64,000 nucleotides of DNA from Roseburia sp. AM59-24XD (GTDB lineage Bacteria; Bacillota; Clostridia; Lachnospirales; Lachnospiraceae): assembly GCF_003478445.1 (NCBI RefSeq), contig NZ_QUET01000014.1, forward strand, positions 26,264 to 90,263. The letters are read 5' to 3'. The notes beneath the pieces were generated by a model, which was not told the origin of the DNA, did no database searches, and was given only the letters and a program-made list of their open reading frames with translations. A program made the translations under genes and the position numbers. This document shows positions 7,995-19,263 of this stretch, in pieces (position 1 is the first letter of the stretch; each line of letters opens with the position of its first letter).

Positions 7995-8927
7995 TTAACG
8001 CAGGCAGATATATACGACATATCCCGCATACATCGCGAGCATCACTGCCCCCTCCCAGCGCACCAGCTTCTGCTTCGTCCACGCAAAGCACAACACGATG
8101 GCACTCATCACAACAAGCACAATGATATCAATGATATTCTCCATCTGAAATACCATCGGGTGAAGGGCTGCCGAAATTCCAAGAACAAATAATATATTAA
8201 AGATATTGGAGCCGATCACATTGCCGAGTGCCATGTCAACCTCATGCTTGCGGGCTGCCACAATGGAGGTCACAAGCTCCGGCAGACTGGTACCAAAAGC
8301 AACGATCGTAAGACCGATCAGATTCTGGCTCATTCCGAAGAATCTCGCAATGGCAGATGCCGCATTCACGACAAGCTGACCGCCCCCTGCGATGGCTGCC
8401 GCACCACCGACAATATAGAAAACACACTGCCAGATCGGACGGATCTCATATTCATCCTCATCAGATGCACTCTCACTGCGCGCCTTCTGTGCAGAACGTA
8501 TCATCCAGAAAAGGAAGCCTGCAAAAAACACCAGCAGGATCACACCGTCAATACGTCCCAGTGTCATGCTGATCCAGCCAAGCACCATCAGCAACAGAGC
8601 CACAAATACCGAAAACGGAAACTCTCCGGTAAGGGTAGAGCGGCTGACTGTCAGCGGACAAAACAGTGCGCACATACCACATACGACCATCAGGTTAAAG
8701 ATATTGGAGCCGACTGCATTACCGACAGCCACTCCGGTATTACCGGATAACGCCGCACTGATGCTGACCGCACACTCCGGCAGACTCGTTCCCATCGCCA
8801 CGATTGTCAGTCCGATAATAATGGATGGCACACGCAGCCTCTTGGCAATGCTGGAGCTTCCATCGACGAAAAAATCTGCCCCCTTGATCAACAGGACAAA
8901 CCCTATCACTAATAATAAATAATCCAT
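7995..8927 (-). CDS. Calcium/sodium antiporter, YrbG type
   Basis: A 310-residue member of the CaCA exchanger superfamily with about ten membrane segments in two inverted halves. Each half carries the alpha-repeat signature: GTSLPECAVSISAALSGN with VGNAVGSNIFNL in the first, and GTSLPELVTSIVAARKHE with LGNVIGSNIFNI in the second. The Glu/Asn residues in these repeats form the cation sites. It exchanges cytosolic calcium (or another divalent ion) for sodium at the cytoplasmic membrane. A GAGGAAG ribosome site precedes the ATG at 8927. It sits between spoIVB and the siroheme gene. In Bacilli spo0A normally follows spoIVB, so its absence at this position is notable. Confidence 0.92.
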   Translation of the reverse strand: MDYLLLVIGFVLLIKGADFFVDGSSSIAKRLRVPSIIIGLTIVAMGTSLPECAVSISAALSGNTGVAVGNAVGSNIFNLMVVCGMCALFCPLTVSRSTLTGEFPFSVFVALLLMVLGWISMTLGRIDGVILLVFFAGFLFWMIRSAQKARSESASDEDEYEIRPIWQCVFYIVGGAAAIAGGGQLVVNAASAIARFFGMSQNLIGLTIVAFGTSLPELVTSIVAARKHEVDMALGNVIGSNIFNILFVLGISAALHPMVFQMENIIDIIVLVVMSAIVLCFAWTKQKLVRWEGAVMLAMYAGYVVYICLR

Positions 8928-9060
8928 TATTCTTCCTCTTTCTTTCTGTTGGTATCCTAAAACCCCTGAAACCTGCTCTCATAGCCGATTTCAAATAAGC
9001 ATATGAACAAATCTTATAGCAGACAGAGGACTTTGTCAATGGCTCAAAACACACTCTCGC

Positions 9061-10382
9061 TCAAAGCATGTTCTCGAGGAATGTCGCATAGCCTCTGGTA
9101 ACATCCCGCACAAAGACATGTGTGACAGCGCCGATGCATTTTCCGTTCTGAAGGATCGGCGCCCCGCTCATGCCCTGTACAATACCGCCGGCCTTTTCTA
9201 AAAGCTCCGGATCTGTCACATGAATCTCCATGCCTTTATTATCCTTCGAGGAAAGATTGATCTTCTCAATCTCTACCTCGTACTCCTTAACCTGATCATC
9301 CAGCTGACAGCGTATCACCGCCTTGCCCTTTCGGACATCCTGCTTGCACGCCGCCTCACATGCTTTATCCTCCTGATATTGGTATGCCCTGTTGGTGATC
9401 TGCCCGGTAATGCCTAGCAAGGTATTGTTCTCAATCTCTCCGAGCCGGTTCTCCTTACCAAGCTGAACATACCCTGCCAGCTGTCCCGGCGTACCGTTCT
9501 TCCCCCTTACCACATGATCGATCCCCGCCGGATACAGTCCGCCGTTCTGCAGCCGGATCAAAAGATCCGTATCCGCGTCCGTGATTCCATGTCCCAGCGC
9601 CGCAAACTGATTCTCCGGCGTCACAAAGGTGAGCGTCCCGATCCCCTCGGTGTCCTCTCTGAGCCACACGCCGATCTGGTAGCTTCCATCCGCCGCCCGG
9701 ACCGGAGTCAGCTTCACCTGAATCCTTCCGGAATCGCGCTTGACGCTTAGGATCATCTGCTTTGCACCGTTCTTCTGCACAAGACGACTGACATCCCGGA
9801 TCGTCACAACCTTCCGACCGTTCACTGCATAAATGTAATCTCCTGTCTGCAGCTTATTGTATGCCGGTGTCTGCTCCTCTCCCCCGGCTGCCGCGATCCG
9901 CCCTGTTCCCAGCACCATCACACCGTCCGCATGAATATAAAGGCCGACCGCCTTTCCGGCAGGCATGACCTTTGTGCCCTTCCGGATATCGATCCGGATC
10001 TTCTTACAGGGAAGCCAGCCAAACAGCCGTACCTCGCCCTGCAGACTGCCGCAGTTCTGTGCGGTCACCGAAAGAGGTCCTGCCATACTGAACCGGATAT
10101 GCCCGTCTGCCTTCTTCGCATGATCTATGCTTACCCTGGCAGCCTCCGCATCTGTCTGACTGACACGCACCTGCGTAAAAGGGATTCCAAAATCAATATT
10201 CTCCACTCTGTCCTGAAACAATGTAATCTCATCCGGTATCCTGCCCCTCAACTCAAAATATCCGTACACTGCCGTAAACGCCATCACTGCGATCAGGACT
10301 CCCAGCAGACACAGGCGTACATCAGCCTCTGTCTCCCTGTCATCGCATATCTGCCGCCCTGGCGGTTTCTTCGATACCGCAT
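9061..10382 (-). CDS. spoIVB: SpoIVB-type serine peptidase, frameshifted near the N-terminus
   Basis: SpoIVB is secreted from the forespore and cleaves SpoIVFA to trigger pro-sigma-K processing in the mother cell. The main frame (9061-10287) has a PDZ domain (about AYNKLQTGDYIYAVNGRKV) and the S55 peptidase domain with ALGHGITD (catalytic His) and GMSGAPIL (catalytic Ser). The open frame lacks a normal start. The missing basic N-terminus (MRYRRNRQGGRYAMTGRQR) lies in another frame beginning at the ATG at 10382, which has a GGAAGGAG ribosome site. The hydrophobic anchor RLCLLGVLIAVMAFTAVYGY is back in the main frame. One base appears missing near 10305-10315. Repaired, the product is about 440 residues, close to the usual length. 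A GTG at 10287 would give a form without an anchor. Confidence 0.85.
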
Positions 10383-10466
10383 CCCATCACTCCTTCCAGC
10401 CATTCCTCGTAGGTCGTTCTCTTTTACGACATAGCTGTCAGAAATGCTCATTTCCTCAATGTTTAC

Positions 10467-10555
10467 AAAAAGGGCTAAACCAGCGTTTTTCCCTCCAAGA
10501 ATCACTTTGCAATTCTCGTTGTCTTAGCACTACATTACGAGCATTTTACTATGTT
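10467..10555 (-). repeat. Dispersed terminator-like repeat, copy A
   Basis: Read on the minus strand, it starts AAAATGCTCGTAATGTAGTG (complement of about 10530-10549). It ends with AAACGCTGGTTTAGCCCTTT (complement of about 10468-10488). The same two blocks recur at 45848-45908 and twice at 52971-53097. This copy lies downstream of recN and upstream of spoIVB and has the longest spacer between the blocks. Confidence 0.6.
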
Positions 10556-10556
10556 A

Positions 10557-10601
10557 TAAAAAGAACGTCTGTATCTCATTATGATACAAAACGTTCTTTT
10601 C
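10557..10601 (-). terminator. recN terminator, probably bidirectional
   Basis: Inverted repeat AAAGAACGT with ACGTTCTTT plus an inner TGTATC/GATACA pair. On the minus strand it is followed by TTTTTATAAC. It lies about 45 bases after the recN stop. Confidence 0.65.
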
Positions 10602-10643
10602 TATACGATATCTGTAAGAAATCTGCAAACAGACAACAGCTGC

Positions 10644-12332
10644 TTATGCCCGCAGCGTAACCTTCACCTTTTCTGCCATCTGCTTCATCTCTGCCGCGCT
10701 CTCCCGGACGGAATCCGTGATCTCTACTCCGCCAAGGATTCTTGCAAGCTCTCCGACGGATTCCTTCTCATCAAGCAGTCGGATATCCGTAGAAGTATGC
10801 TCATTCCGGCTGGTCTTCTCAATCAGATAATGCGAATCTGCCATTGCACCGATCTGTGCCAGATGGGAAATACAGATTACCTGATGTGTCATACCGATAT
10901 ATGCCATCTTCTCCGCAACCATCTGTGCAGTTCTTCCGCTGATGCCGACATCTATCTCATCAAAGATCAGCGTCGGGATCTCATCGTGCTGCGCCAGCAC
11001 TGCCTTTACTGCCAGCATGATTCTGGACAGCTCTCCACCGGATGCCGCATCTCCGATCGGCTTCAGATCCATACCCGGATTCGTCGAGAGCATAAATTCC
11101 ACCTCATCCTGTCCCTGACTGTTCAGATGATCCAGCGGGCGCACGGCGATCTCAAACTGCACCTGAAGGAAGTTCAGCTCCTTCAGTGCCTTGATGATCT
11201 CCTTCTCCAGGCGGCGGCTGACCTTCTGACGGATCGCAGTGATCTCAACCGCCAGACTCTTTAGTGTAGTCTCCTGCTGTGTCAGGCTTTTCAAAAGCTC
11301 CTCCCGGTACTGCTCATATTCCTCGTACTTCATCAGCTTCTCCTGAAGCTTATCCGCATACTCCTGCACCTGCGCCGTGGTAGCACCATACTTCGCCTTG
11401 ATCGTCCGTACCAGATCAAGACGTGCCTCCACCTCGGCAAACCGCTCTCCTCCGGTCTCGAAATCACTCATATAATCCGAGATATCCCTGTTAAAATCGG
11501 TGAGCAGCGAATCAATATCGGAGAGCTGGTTTGCAAACTCCTCCATCTGCGGACTGTACTCCGAAAGCTTATGCAGGATCCGCAGACTCTGACCAAGCTG
11601 CTCGGCAGCCGTGGCATTCCCCTCTCCGGTCATACCGTAGATCTCTCCCAGACCGGAAGCAATCTCCGTAGCATTGGAAAGCATCCGGTACTGTTCCGCC
11701 AGCTGTTCCTCCTCGCCATGCATGAGGGATGCCTGCTCAATCTCCTCAAGCTCATATTTCATAAAAGAGATCTCCCGAAGACGCTCCTCCTCCGGCACCT
11801 CATGCTGTGAAAGCTCCTGCTGCAATCTCTGATACTCCCGGTACCCATCTGCCATCCGCGTGATTCTGTCTCCCAGCTCCTCTCTGGCGTAGCGGTCCAC
11901 GATCTCCATATGCTTCGCGCTGTGCAAAAGAGACTGCTGTTCATTCTGACCATGAATATCGATCATGATATCCGCAATGCGGCGTATCATGGCAAGCGTC
12001 ACACTCTCCCCATTGATCCGGTTCACACTGCGTCCTGCCATGATCTTGCGCGAGATCAGTATCTCATCATCCTCCATGGAGATCCCCATCTCCTCCACAA
12101 GCGCACGCTGACGTTCGGTGTCTGCCCGGAAGGTCAGCTCTACAAGAGCATAATCCGCCCCCTTTCGTATCACGTCCTTCGGACTTTTCTGTCCAAGAGC
12201 CAGATTGATCGAACCGATGATGATAGACTTACCTGCACCCGTCTCACCGGTCAGTACATTAAGGCGATCGGAGAAGTCAACCTCCACCTCGTCAATGATC
12301 GCCAGATTCTTCACATGTAAATTTACTAACAC
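10644..12332 (-). CDS. recN: DNA repair protein RecN
   Basis: A 562-residue SMC-like ATPase that acts early in double-strand break repair. The Walker A motif is GETGAGKSIIIG near residue 30. Then come a long coiled-coil middle (about 150-370), the ABC signature region DAASGGELSRIMLAVK and Walker B TLIFDEIDVGISG, and a final HLAQIGAMAD motif. The start was set at the GTG at 12332 (VLVNLHVKNLAII) because AAGGAG precedes it by seven bases and RecN proteins begin with this strand; upstream residues do not fit. The order nadK, (yebC and Ig-like gene), recN, spoIVB resembles Bacillus, but the arginine regulator gene usually next to recN is missing. A sigma-A promoter with LexA-like sites lies immediately upstream. 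Confidence 0.95.
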   Translation of the reverse strand: MLVNLHVKNLAIIDEVEVDFSDRLNVLTGETGAGKSIIIGSINLALGQKSPKDVIRKGADYALVELTFRADTERQRALVEEMGISMEDDEILISRKIMAGRSVNRINGESVTLAMIRRIADIMIDIHGQNEQQSLLHSAKHMEIVDRYAREELGDRITRMADGYREYQRLQQELSQHEVPEEERLREISFMKYELEEIEQASLMHGEEEQLAEQYRMLSNATEIASGLGEIYGMTGEGNATAAEQLGQSLRILHKLSEYSPQMEEFANQLSDIDSLLTDFNRDISDYMSDFETGGERFAEVEARLDLVRTIKAKYGATTAQVQEYADKLQEKLMKYEEYEQYREELLKSLTQQETTLKSLAVEITAIRQKVSRRLEKEIIKALKELNFLQVQFEIAVRPLDHLNSQGQDEVEFMLSTNPGMDLKPIGDAASGGELSRIMLAVKAVLAQHDEIPTLIFDEIDVGISGRTAQMVAEKMAYIGMTHQVICISHLAQIGAMADSHYLIEKTSRNEHTSTDIRLLDEKESVGELARILGGVEITDSVRESAAEMKQMAEKVKVTLRA

Positions 12333-12375
12333 TGTCTGCTCCTTTCTAACAGAATAATTCCGCTTCCCTGTGGAA

Positions 12376-12404
12376 AGTATAGCATAAAGAAAACGCCTGT
12401 TCAA
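12376..12404 (-). promoter_or_regulatory. recN promoter
   Basis: On the minus strand there is a -35 TTGAAC (complement of 12399-12404), a spacer of exactly 17 bases and a -10 TATACT (complement of 12376-12381). It sits about 45 bases before the GTG start of recN. The -35 lies in the 3' arm of the preceding terminator hairpin. Confidence 0.65.
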
Positions 12405-12427
12405 GACTTTTCTCGAACAGACGTTCT
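12391..12427. promoter_or_regulatory. Two LexA-like (SOS) boxes at the recN promoter
   Basis: On the plus strand, CGAACAGACGTTCT at 12414-12427 matches the Gram-positive SOS box CGAACRNRYGTTYC at 13 of 14 positions. A second, weaker site, TGAACAGGCGTTTT on the minus strand, overlaps the -35 element. recN is an SOS gene in many bacteria, so LexA control of this promoter is the natural inference. Confidence 0.55.
12392..12425 (-). terminator. Terminator after the Ig-like protein gene
   Basis: An 11-bp stem with one wobble pair (arms 12392-12402 and 12415-12425) is followed on the minus strand by TTCTTTATGC. It lies 32 bases past the stop of the Ig-like gene and its arms double as recN control sites. 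Confidence 0.6.
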
Positions 12428-12456
12428 TTTTGTGCAAATTGCAAAAAATTTCTAAT

Positions 12457-15400
12457 TCAATTTAGTAATATTGACACGGCATGCATCTTGCATCCATTGA
12501 CCGTTGCGTAAATATAGGTCGTTCCGACGCTTCTTCCGACAACCTTGCCGTTGACAACGGTTGCCACCCTCGGATTGGATGAGTACCAGGTTGCCGATTC
12601 GGTCGTTCCTTCCACAGACAAGGTTTCTGTATCATACTGCCGCATCGTTAAACTGCTGCGGTTCAGAGAAACGACATTGACCGCTACGGTCGAGGTCACA
12701 CCTCCATCCGCAAGGATCGTGATCGTACAGTTACCGGTGCCGGTCGCTGTCACGACTCCCGCTCCGGATACCTTTGCCACTCTGCGGTTGTCCGATGCAA
12801 AGGAAATATTATCGGAAGAGTTGTTTGGCAGAATCGAATAGGAAAGCTTCGCCGAATCGCCCTGCTTCATCGTCAGCTCCGACTGTGCTACTACGATGCT
12901 CGTAGCCGGTACCTTCTCAGTTACCTTAATGACACAGACGGCTTTCTTGTTACTTCCGTCCTTTGCCACTGCCTTGATCTTCGTCTCACCCTCGGCAATA
13001 CCACGAACGGTGCCGTCACTTTCTACAATAGCAATGCTCGTATCTGCCGAACTCCATTTCACGGAATGAAGCGTTGTATTCTTTGGCTTCATGCTGACAT
13101 GCAGCTTTCTTGTACCGCCGACATAGCATACGGCATAATCCGGTACGATCTGAATCGATTTCGCCCTCTGGATAACTCTGACGCGGCAGTTTGCCTTTGC
13201 CTTCATCCGGTCTCGTGATACGGCTGTGATCACCGTACTTCCGACCTTCTTCGCCTTGATCTTTCCGGACTGGCTGACAGTTGCGATCTTCTTTCTGGAA
13301 GTCTTCCAACGCACTGCAGGAGTCCTGGTATTGTTGGACCAGATCGTTACCTTCATGCGGTAAGTCGTTCCGACTCCCATGCGGATACCGGTCTTGCCAA
13401 GCTTCACCGTTGTGCGGAGTGTTGCCACCGTCACCTCGCAGGTCGCAGTGACATTATATTTTGTCAGTGTACAGGAAATCGTACATTTGCCCTTTTTCAG
13501 TCCGGTTACCTTTCCATTCTGTGTAACCTTTGCAACTGCTTCATTGGAACTCTTCCAGATAGCCGTTCCATCTGCCTCTACCGGTACAATGACCTTGGTG
13601 ATCGTAAAGCTCTTGCCAACGGCAATCTCTCTGGCGGAAGGCTTCAAGGTAAGTGATACTCCCTCGATAACCGTTACATTACAGTAAACAACGATCTTTC
13701 CTTCATCAGACTGACAGATAATCGTAACCGTTCCCTTTTTGACAGCGGTTACAACACCCTTCTCATCGACCGTCGCAACACTCGGATCAGAGGACTGATA
13801 AGTAACCTTCTGATTCGTTGCATCTGCCGGAGTAAAGATCGGTGTGATCTGGAAAGTCGATCCGGTCTCTACTTCCTGCTGTGTCGGTGTAATGTTGAAG
13901 TTGATCACATTGACATATGCCTTCAGCACAGTAACCTGACAGGTTGCAATAATATTGCCTTCCACCGACTGGCAGATGATCGTTGTCTCTCCGATGGCAA
14001 TACCTGTTACAAGTCCATTCTCATCAACCGTTGCTATCTTGTCGTCGGCACTCTTGTAAATAACCTTCTGGTTACTTGCATCTGCTGGAGTAAATACCGG
14101 AGTAATATAAAAGGTCGAACCTACCCGTACCTCCTGCTCCTTCGGCTCCACAGTAAATCCTTTACCGGAACCGGCGGCTTCACCACGGTAACTGTACATG
14201 TCCTCACGATATTACCATCCTCGGACCGTCCGACGATCACTGCAGAGCCCTCACTGATACCATTTACCACACCATTGTCATCCACCGTTGCCACAGCTTC
14301 ATCCGAGCTGTAATAGTGAATCGTCTTCTCAGTGACGTCCTTCGGATCAAATACCGGAGCGATCGTATAATTGTCACCGACATACAGCTCCTTATGAGCC
14401 GGTGTCAGCGTATAATCCTTTAACTTGGTCAGTGCACTCTTCACCGTGATCCGGCAGTAAAGCGGCTTCCATACGGTTCCCGTGATCGGATCGGTATATA
14501 CTGCTCCGATAGAAACCTCACCCTCTGACAATGCAGTAACAAGACCATTGGAATCAACGGTTGCAACCTTCTCATTAGTCGAAGACCAGCTTAAATTCTG
14601 ATATGTTGCTGTAACCGGATTAAATACACTTTCAATCTGCAGTGTCTCACCCACATGCATTTCCGTCTCGGAAGGCTTCAATGTGATGTTATTCGCCGGG
14701 ACATCCTGACTGATAACCTTTACGGCACAGGTGATCGCGCCCGCTATCCCCAGATCCTCCGGAATACAGGTGATCCATGCAACATCCCCTGCCTTCAGAC
14801 CGGTAATATTACCGTCCTTATCCACGGAAACCACCTGACTGTTCGTGGATGTCCAGGAAACATTTGTATTGACATGATCACTTGGATTAAAGATCAGTGC
14901 GTTTTTCAGAGAGATTGTATCTCCCTCCTTGATTTCGTACTCATTCTGCGTGAATGCTACGGATTTCAAACGGTTTCTGACATGAACCTTGATAATCTTA
15001 AACACGGTACCGTTGGCAACCGTGATATTTGCATCACCCGGAGCAACTGCCGTGATCGTTCCTCCCTGTACCTTGGCGATCTTCTGATCGTCCGTGTTCC
15101 ACAGAAGCGTTGTGTCTGTCGCATCACTTGGAACGATCGTGGTTGAAACCGTATACTGGTCTCCGGCGATCATATTGATCTCACTGACATCCGTAATGAT
15201 ATCGGTAACCGGATTCTTCTTGATATTGATACAGCATCTTGCGACTACGTTATACGGGTTAAATACCGGCTCAACGGAGATCCACACGGTATCCTCCTTG
15301 AGCAGTGTAACAACACCGTTCTTATCGACAGTTGCCACACTCGGATCACTCGTTGTCCATTTCAGTTCTGTATTGGTTGCATTCTTTGGCAGATAATTTG

Positions 15401-17405
15401 CTTTCAGGAATACAAAGCCTGCGGATAAGAATGTATCCAGATTCTCGCCCTGCTCGATCGTCAGCGAGGTAATCGCCGCCGTCACCGTAACATGGCAGGT
15501 CGCATATGCGTTATTGTCCTTATTGATGACAGTGATCGTTGTAGATCCTGTCTTTGTTCCGGCAGTCAGTTTTGCCTTTGTATTGCCCTGCTGCGGCTCA
15601 ACCTTAACCATATCTGTATCCGCAGAGATCCAGGTCAGATTCTGCTGTCCGGAAAGTCCGGAATCCAGATACTCAATGCTGCCAACCTCCATCTCCAGCT
15701 CCGTATGATCGAGCGGGATCGTTGTTGCAGAATTGGTTACATAGATCTTACAGCTTGCCACATGCGTAACTGCCATATCATCCGTCCAGTACAGACTAAC
15801 CTTTACCGGACTGTCCGCCGGCGTCTCTTTCTTCGCCGTTACCGTTGCATACTGTGCATTAGAGCTGATGGAAATATAAGTCTCTCTCGGATCGGTTGTC
15901 TCCCATCGGAAGGAATCTGCCTCCGCATATTCTCCGGATCCGATAATACCGGTCAGATCTAACTTCGATCCTACTGCCATCGTTGCACTCGCCACATTCA
16001 GCGAGAACGTATCCGTGACATTGACCGTGACATTATAGGTCTGCCCCTGCACAACGCCCGGAATCATCTCCGACGGCATCGAGTTACACTTTACCTTAAA
16101 CTTGGCAGTACCACGCGTACGCCCGGTCAGGATCCATGTCTGGTAATCTACGGAAACCCAGTTACCGGAGTTATCCTCCACCGACAATGTGAAGTTCTTA
16201 AGCAGCGTGTCTTTGGAGATATTAAACGCCTCCGCAAGATCATAGCTGCCACCGATATTGACCGTAACATCCTTATCCTCAAACTTACCGCGGACATCCG
16301 CATTAAAATACGACGGCAAACATCCCAGGAAGATGCTGGAATCCTGCGCCTCTTTGAAGTTGTTGTATGTTCCTTTTACATAGAACATAACAATATACTG
16401 TCCCGCCTTTGCATCCAGACGGAAGGTATTGGTTGCACTGTCATATATCAGATTCGCATCTGCATTTGCATTATACTCGCCCCCGGCAGAAGAATTGACA
16501 AGGGTTCTCGTCGTTCCGCTTCTCTTGGCGATAACCCAGGTTACTTTATCAAGCACACCCTCCAGAGGATTAGAATCAAACAATGCCGGTATCCAGACCT
16601 TATCATTACGCTCCATGATCACCGTTGATGCGGAGTCGTCGAGTCTTGCTCCGGAAACACTGTCCTTTCGGATCTGCGGGCGGACATAGACATTGATGGA
16701 ATCATTGTACTCATTCTTGCCGTCATTGTATGTAACAGAAAGCTGTGTCCTTCCGGTTCCTACCGCCATAACAAGACTTTCACCGCCCTGCTCGCTGACA
16801 CGGATCACATCGTTGTTGCTGCTGGACCATACAGCACTCTGGCTTGTTGCATCACCGAAGATCAGGTTCAGCTTATTGGTATCTTTCTTGGCATTCTTAC
16901 CAAAATATACGGTTGTACCGTAATCCATTACAATGGATCGTCTGGAATCGTTGGAACGGATCTTCGTCATCTTCGCCGGAGCTCCCGTGGAAAGGAACTC
17001 ATTGATGGAAAATACGACATCGATCGCAACGTTACGCGTCTCCATGCTGCCATCGGAATGCGTGATCGTACAGGTCAGACCGACCTTACCCATATTCTGA
17101 ACCGACACACTGACCTGCCGCTGATTGGCTGTTGCCGGCTCGACAGTCAGGATATCCTCATTGGCACTTGTCCATTCACACTTATCTCCCGCAGCATAAT
17201 CGGACAGACCAAACGTTGCCGTTGCACGACGGAGTTCATAGGTTCCCGTGACCGGGTTACCCTCATCGTCAATGATCTCATAATTGGCAGCCTGAGAGGA
17301 ACCGTTAAGCTGTCTGCCTGCTATCCCGAGAAAAATGCCGAAAAATAACAACAATACTCCCAGTATCCATATTCCCTTTTTCGCTGTACGGAATCGTTTT
17401 GCCAT
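12457..17405 (-). CDS. Giant bacterial Ig-like (BIG_2) repeat surface protein, frameshifted
   Basis: Repaired, this is one chain of about 1,650 residues. The N-terminus (MAKRFRTAKKG, then hydrophobic residues about 12-31) is a signal or signal-anchor. The rest is mostly tandem BIG_2-type beta domains. Each carries recurring patterns such as IATVDENGLVTGI, VTVNVTD-like edge strands and GSTFYITPVFTPADA. No LPXTG sorting signal or SLH domain ends the chain. In the sequence as given, the N-terminal 1,080 or so residues (stop at 14121) and the C-terminal part (open from 14199) are in different frames. The break is at about 14160, where GTAAAGG would restore one frame if it had one more A. Function is unknown; adhesion or a structural cell-surface role is typical of BIG_2 proteins. 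Confidence 0.85.
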
Positions 17406-17442
17406 TTCCTTCCCCCGTTCTCTGTAATGGAATCGTAATCAA

Positions 17443-18186
17443 TTACTCATCCCAGTTGTGGTACACATCCTGTACATCATCATCTTCATCGAGCAGATCG
17501 AGTGTTCTCTGAAGCTGCTTGATATCGTTCTCATCGGTAAGTGTAACATAGGTTTGTGGCAGCATTGTGACTTCTGCGCTTGCCATTGGGATTTTTTCTG
17601 CCTCGATGGCTTCTCTGACAGCGCTAAAATCATCTGGAAGAGTGATGATCTCATAACTGTCATCCTCCTCACTGAAATCCTCTGCGCCGGCATCCAGTGC
17701 AAGCATCATCAGATCATCCGCGCTCAATGTAATATCTGCATCCTCTAATTCTTCCTTAGAAAGGATGATCTGTCCCTTCTCATCGAACATATAAGACACG
17801 CAGCCCTGTGTTCCAACACTTCCGCTTCCCTTTGTGAACGCATTTCTTACGTTGCTGGCGGTACGGTTTTTGTTGTCGGTCAGAGCCTTCACGATAATAG
17901 CGGTACCGCTTGGTCCATATCCCTCATAGGTAACCTCCTCATAATTAACGGATGCGGCATCTCCTGCTGCCTTCTTAATACCTCTTTCAATGGTATCGTT
18001 TGGCATATTATTGGCTTTTGCCTTTGCAATCACATCACGAAGACGGCTGTTGTTAGCAGGATCCGGTCCGCCTTCCTTTACGGCAACCGCGATCTCGCGA
18101 CCGAGAATGGTAAATACTTTGCCTCTCGCTGCATCGTTCTTTTCTTTCTTGTGTTTGATGTTGGCAAATTTTGAATGTCCTGACAT
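17443..18186 (-). CDS. yebC: YebC/PmpR-family protein
   Basis: A 247-residue member of the YebC/TACO1 family (DUF28), full length. It begins [20 protein letters not shown], the strongly conserved N-terminus. It also has [22 protein letters not shown] and [14 protein letters not shown], all family hallmarks. Members are cytoplasmic; some bind DNA as regulators, while recent work on the family assigns a role in helping ribosomes through difficult sequences such as polyproline. The acidic C-terminal region is normal. The gene lies between nadK and the giant Ig-like gene, a position where argR/ahrC is found in Bacillus. It is probably cotranscribed downstream of nadK. Confidence 0.95.
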   Translation of the reverse strand: MSGHSKFANIKHKKEKNDAARGKVFTILGREIAVAVKEGGPDPANNSRLRDVIAKAKANNMPNDTIERGIKKAAGDAASVNYEEVTYEGYGPSGTAIIVKALTDNKNRTASNVRNAFTKGSGSVGTQGCVSYMFDEKGQIILSKEELEDADITLSADDLMMLALDAGAEDFSEEDDSYEIITLPDDFSAVREAIEAEKIPMASAEVTMLPQTYVTLTDENDIKQLQRTLDLLDEDDDVQDVYHNWDE

Positions 18187-18306
18187 AATAAAACTCTCCT
18201 TTTATCTTTCTTGGCGGGAATATATCCCGTAACTTATATATTTTATCACCTTTCCCCATATCTGTCTACGAAACATTTTCATGCCTGCAGGCAGCCGGCA
18301 AAAGGA

Positions 18307-19173
18307 TCAATTTCCGTTTAATTTATCACGCATCTTCTTGTAGAAGCTGACACCGGACAGCTTGACGATCCTCGTCTGATCCTCCGGCACACAGATATCC
18401 AGCCGTTCTCCCGTTGCCAGTCCGCGCACGGTTCTTCCATCGACAACCAAAACGGCGGTATCCTCCTGAAACTCCTTCGTCTGTCCAAGTTCCAGCGTGA
18501 TCTTATCTCTGGCGGACACCACAAGGCTGCGTTTATTCAGCGAATGGGCACAGATCGGTGTGATCACGGTTGCCTCTGTATCCGGCACCATAACCGGTCC
18601 TCCTGCCGACAAATTATATCCGGTTGACCCCGTAGGTGTGGAAATGATCAGACCATCTGCACGATAGATATCGGCTAATTCTTCATTAATATATACTTTT
18701 ATCGTGATGAGCCTGCAATCGCCCCGCTTGCTGACCACTACATCATTGAGTGCATAGCTTGCTTTTCCTTTGCCCTTCTCTGCCTGCGGGCTGCTCTCAC
18801 GGAGCATGATCCGGTTCTCGATCATATACTGATCCGCAAACATCATATCCAAGGCCCGTTCCAGATTCTGCTGCTCCACCTCCGTCAGAAACCCCATCGT
18901 ACCCATATTGATCCCGAGGATCGGCAGACGGCTGTGCACCAGATCGATCGCAGCCTGGATCATCGTCCCGTCTCCTCCGAGTACCAGGACACACTCGGTC
19001 TCCTCCGGGATCTTATCTGCGTCTGTATAATGCAGGATTCCCTCCGAGATCACCCGGCGGTTCTCCAGTATATGACACTTGCCGCCCTTTTGCTCAATAT
19101 ATTCCTGAATATATAACGCTTTGCGGTTACTGTCCTCTTTATCCCTGTTTGTGATCACACAAAACCGTTTCAT
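18307..19173 (-). CDS. nadK: NAD kinase
   Basis: A 288-residue cytosolic enzyme that phosphorylates NAD to NADP. The hallmark LGGDGTMIQAA (the GGDG motif that binds the substrate phosphate) is near residue 70, followed by GINMGTMGFLTEVE. The second conserved region, DGLIISTPTGSTGYNLSAGGP, carries the nucleotide-binding TPTGSTGY loop. Then PICAHSLNKRSLVV follows, as in other NadK proteins. Length matches Firmicute enzymes. It follows tlyA in the conserved nusB-recN neighbourhood; the 130-base gap between them holds a duplicated piece of tlyA. It provides NADP for biosynthesis. Confidence 0.95.
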   Translation of the reverse strand: MKRFCVITNRDKEDSNRKALYIQEYIEQKGGKCHILENRRVISEGILHYTDADKIPEETECVLVLGGDGTMIQAAIDLVHSRLPILGINMGTMGFLTEVEQQNLERALDMMFADQYMIENRIMLRESSPQAEKGKGKASYALNDVVVSKRGDCRLITIKVYINEELADIYRADGLIISTPTGSTGYNLSAGGPVMVPDTEATVITPICAHSLNKRSLVVSARDKITLELGQTKEFQEDTAVLVVDGRTVRGLATGERLDICVPEDQTRIVKLSGVSFYKKMRDKLNGN

Positions 19174-19263
19174 CGCTGTTCTCCATTCTCATACAAATCA
19201 TTCTACAGTTATCTCCGTTCATTCACAGACAACACTGTGCTTTCCCATGGCACCGGCTGCCAT

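Noticed and set aside
14140..14170. Programmed -1 frameshift in the Ig-like protein
   Set aside because: No X-XXY-YYZ slippery heptamer or downstream pseudoknot was seen; a missing A in a short A-run explains it better.
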